Source: Candidatus Methanoperedens sp. (GTDB lineage Archaea > Halobacteriota > Methanosarcinia > Methanosarcinales > Methanoperedenaceae). From it: DNA of 6,268 nucleotides. Of this stretch, positions 5,778-6,268 are shown one piece after another. The notes under the pieces were generated by a model that made no database searches, was not told the origin of the DNA, and saw only the letters and a program-made list of their open reading frames with translations. Positions within the stretch are counted from its first letter, which is position 1. Every line of letters starts with the position of its first letter. Where the stretch lies: positions 1 to 6,268 of the forward strand of contig JAHFCV010000136.1 in assembly GCA_023249275.1 (NCBI GenBank). The letters are read 5' to 3'. The position numbers and the translations under genes are program-made.

Positions 5778-6205
5778 TGGATACCATCACTAAAATGGTA
5801 GTTATCAATTCATCAAAAGTGCTTCCCAGCGATGTGGTCATAAAGCTTTACGAATCCAATGCAGATGTTTTGATCAAGGAAACCTGTTTCGGGGTCATGG
5901 TATCCGGGGAACGCCAGGTAGTGGATAATCTTCTTTCCATCATTCGCAAAATGGACCCCTATGGCATTTTCGTTAAAGAGCGGGGCTTTGCGCCGGGTGA
6001 ACCATACAGATGCAGGGCGACAAGACGCGGCGGGGCAAGACCGGGATTCCATAATCTTGAGAGCGAGGACAAGTTGTTGCCGTACATCGCTTCGGCGCTT
6101 CGGGCGCTGGATAAAGGTGAAATTCCCAGACTAAAACAAAAAAAGGAAAAACTCGATATAGAGAAACTTAAAAGTATTATAAAAGGAACAGAGGTATCGC
6201 AATGA
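5777..6205 (+). CDS. mmp6: Methanogenesis marker protein 6 (Mmp6)
   Basis: This is a small cytoplasmic protein found in archaea with MCR and encoded with mmp3, mmp5 and other marker genes. Its biochemical function is not known to me; involvement in MCR maturation or activation is inferred from context. The 142 residues form an N-terminal alpha/beta part (MVVINSSKVLPSDVVIKLYES, then FGVMVSGE). A strongly conserved-looking core follows: FAPGEPYRCRATRRGGARPGF (71-91), then HNLESEDKLLPYIASALRALD (92-112). The C-terminus (115-137) is Lys-rich and looks helical or disordered. Two cysteines are present (C37, C79). The ATG shares one base with the mmp3 stop (TAATG), and GAGGT (5766-5770) lies six bases upstream. 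The TGA in turn overlaps the mmp5 ATG as ATGA. Both overlaps point to translational coupling. A later in-frame ATG (codon 7) has no ribosome site. Confidence 0.9.
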   Translation: MDTITKMVVINSSKVLPSDVVIKLYESNADVLIKETCFGVMVSGERQVVDNLLSIIRKMDPYGIFVKERGFAPGEPYRCRATRRGGARPGFHNLESEDKLLPYIASALRALDKGEIPRLKQKKEKLDIEKLKSIIKGTEVSQ

Positions 6206-6268
6206 AGGTTTTTATTTACCCAACAAACAGTCTTATTCTTTCAGACCTTGTTGAACGCTTTGGTCATG
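6202..6268 (+). CDS. mmp5: Methanogenesis marker protein 5 (Mmp5), N-terminal fragment cut by window end
   Basis: Only 22 codons are visible. They begin at an ATG overlapping the mmp6 TGA (ATGA) and are preceded by GAGG (6191-6194) seven bases away. The peptide starts MKVFIYPTNSLILSDLVER. This matches the expected start of methanogenesis marker protein 5 as I remember the family (an IYPPNSLILADLVERFGH-like opening), and the order atwA-mmp3-mmp6-mmp5 is the usual one. The function is undefined, with a likely link to MCR maturation by association. Identity rests on a short stretch plus context. The gene continues past the window edge. Confidence 0.82.
   Translation, partial: MKVFIYPTNSLILSDLVERFGH

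Noticed and set aside
1..6268. tRNA or rRNA genes, CRISPR array, insertion sequence, toxin-antitoxin or other defence module
   Set aside because: No cloverleaf-like sequences, regularly spaced repeats, transposase motifs or terminal inverted repeats were seen; the window is filled by conserved housekeeping and methane-metabolism genes.

Overview
The window looks like chromosomal DNA from a methane-metabolising euryarchaeon, either a methanogen or a methanotrophic (ANME-type) archaeon. The diagnostic evidence is the right half, a same-strand cluster encoding methyl-coenzyme M reductase (MCR) activation component A2 (atwA) followed by methanogenesis marker genes mmp3, mmp6 and mmp5. These families are essentially restricted to archaea that carry MCR. 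An archaeal-type PRPP synthase and an archaeal TATA-like box agree with this. The general look suggests a Methanosarcinales-like lineage, but nothing here separates a methanogen from an anaerobic methane oxidiser.

Layout. Positions 1-1451 (+) hold the 3' end of a phosphate-type ABC importer operon: the C-terminal part of a PstA-like permease (cut by the window edge), then the complete ATPase PstB. PstB is unusual in carrying a C-terminal TusA/SirA-like sulfur-carrier domain. Positions 1453-2304 (-) hold prs, converging on pstB with a single base between the stop codons. Positions 2305-2559 are the divergent control region between prs and atwA. It is AT-rich and has a good TATA-like box for prs, paired GTAATAAT repeats and a short palindrome. 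Positions 2560-6268 (+) hold atwA, mmp3, mmp6 and the first 22 codons of mmp5. The last three are joined by overlapping stop/start codons, so they are probably one translationally coupled operon.

How the genes work together. AtwA is the twin-ATPase protein that powers reduction of the nickel of coenzyme F430 in MCR to Ni(I). Mmp3 is a known partner of AtwA in the MCR activation complex. Mmp6 and Mmp5 are conserved proteins of undefined biochemical role whose genes travel with that complex. The Pst-type importer and PRPP synthase supply phosphate (or another oxyanion) and PRPP for nucleotide and amino-acid synthesis, and are not obviously linked to MCR activation. The most unusual object is the PstB-TusA fusion, which links an ATP-driven oxyanion importer to sulfur-relay chemistry. 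No RNA genes, mobile elements or CRISPR arrays were seen.
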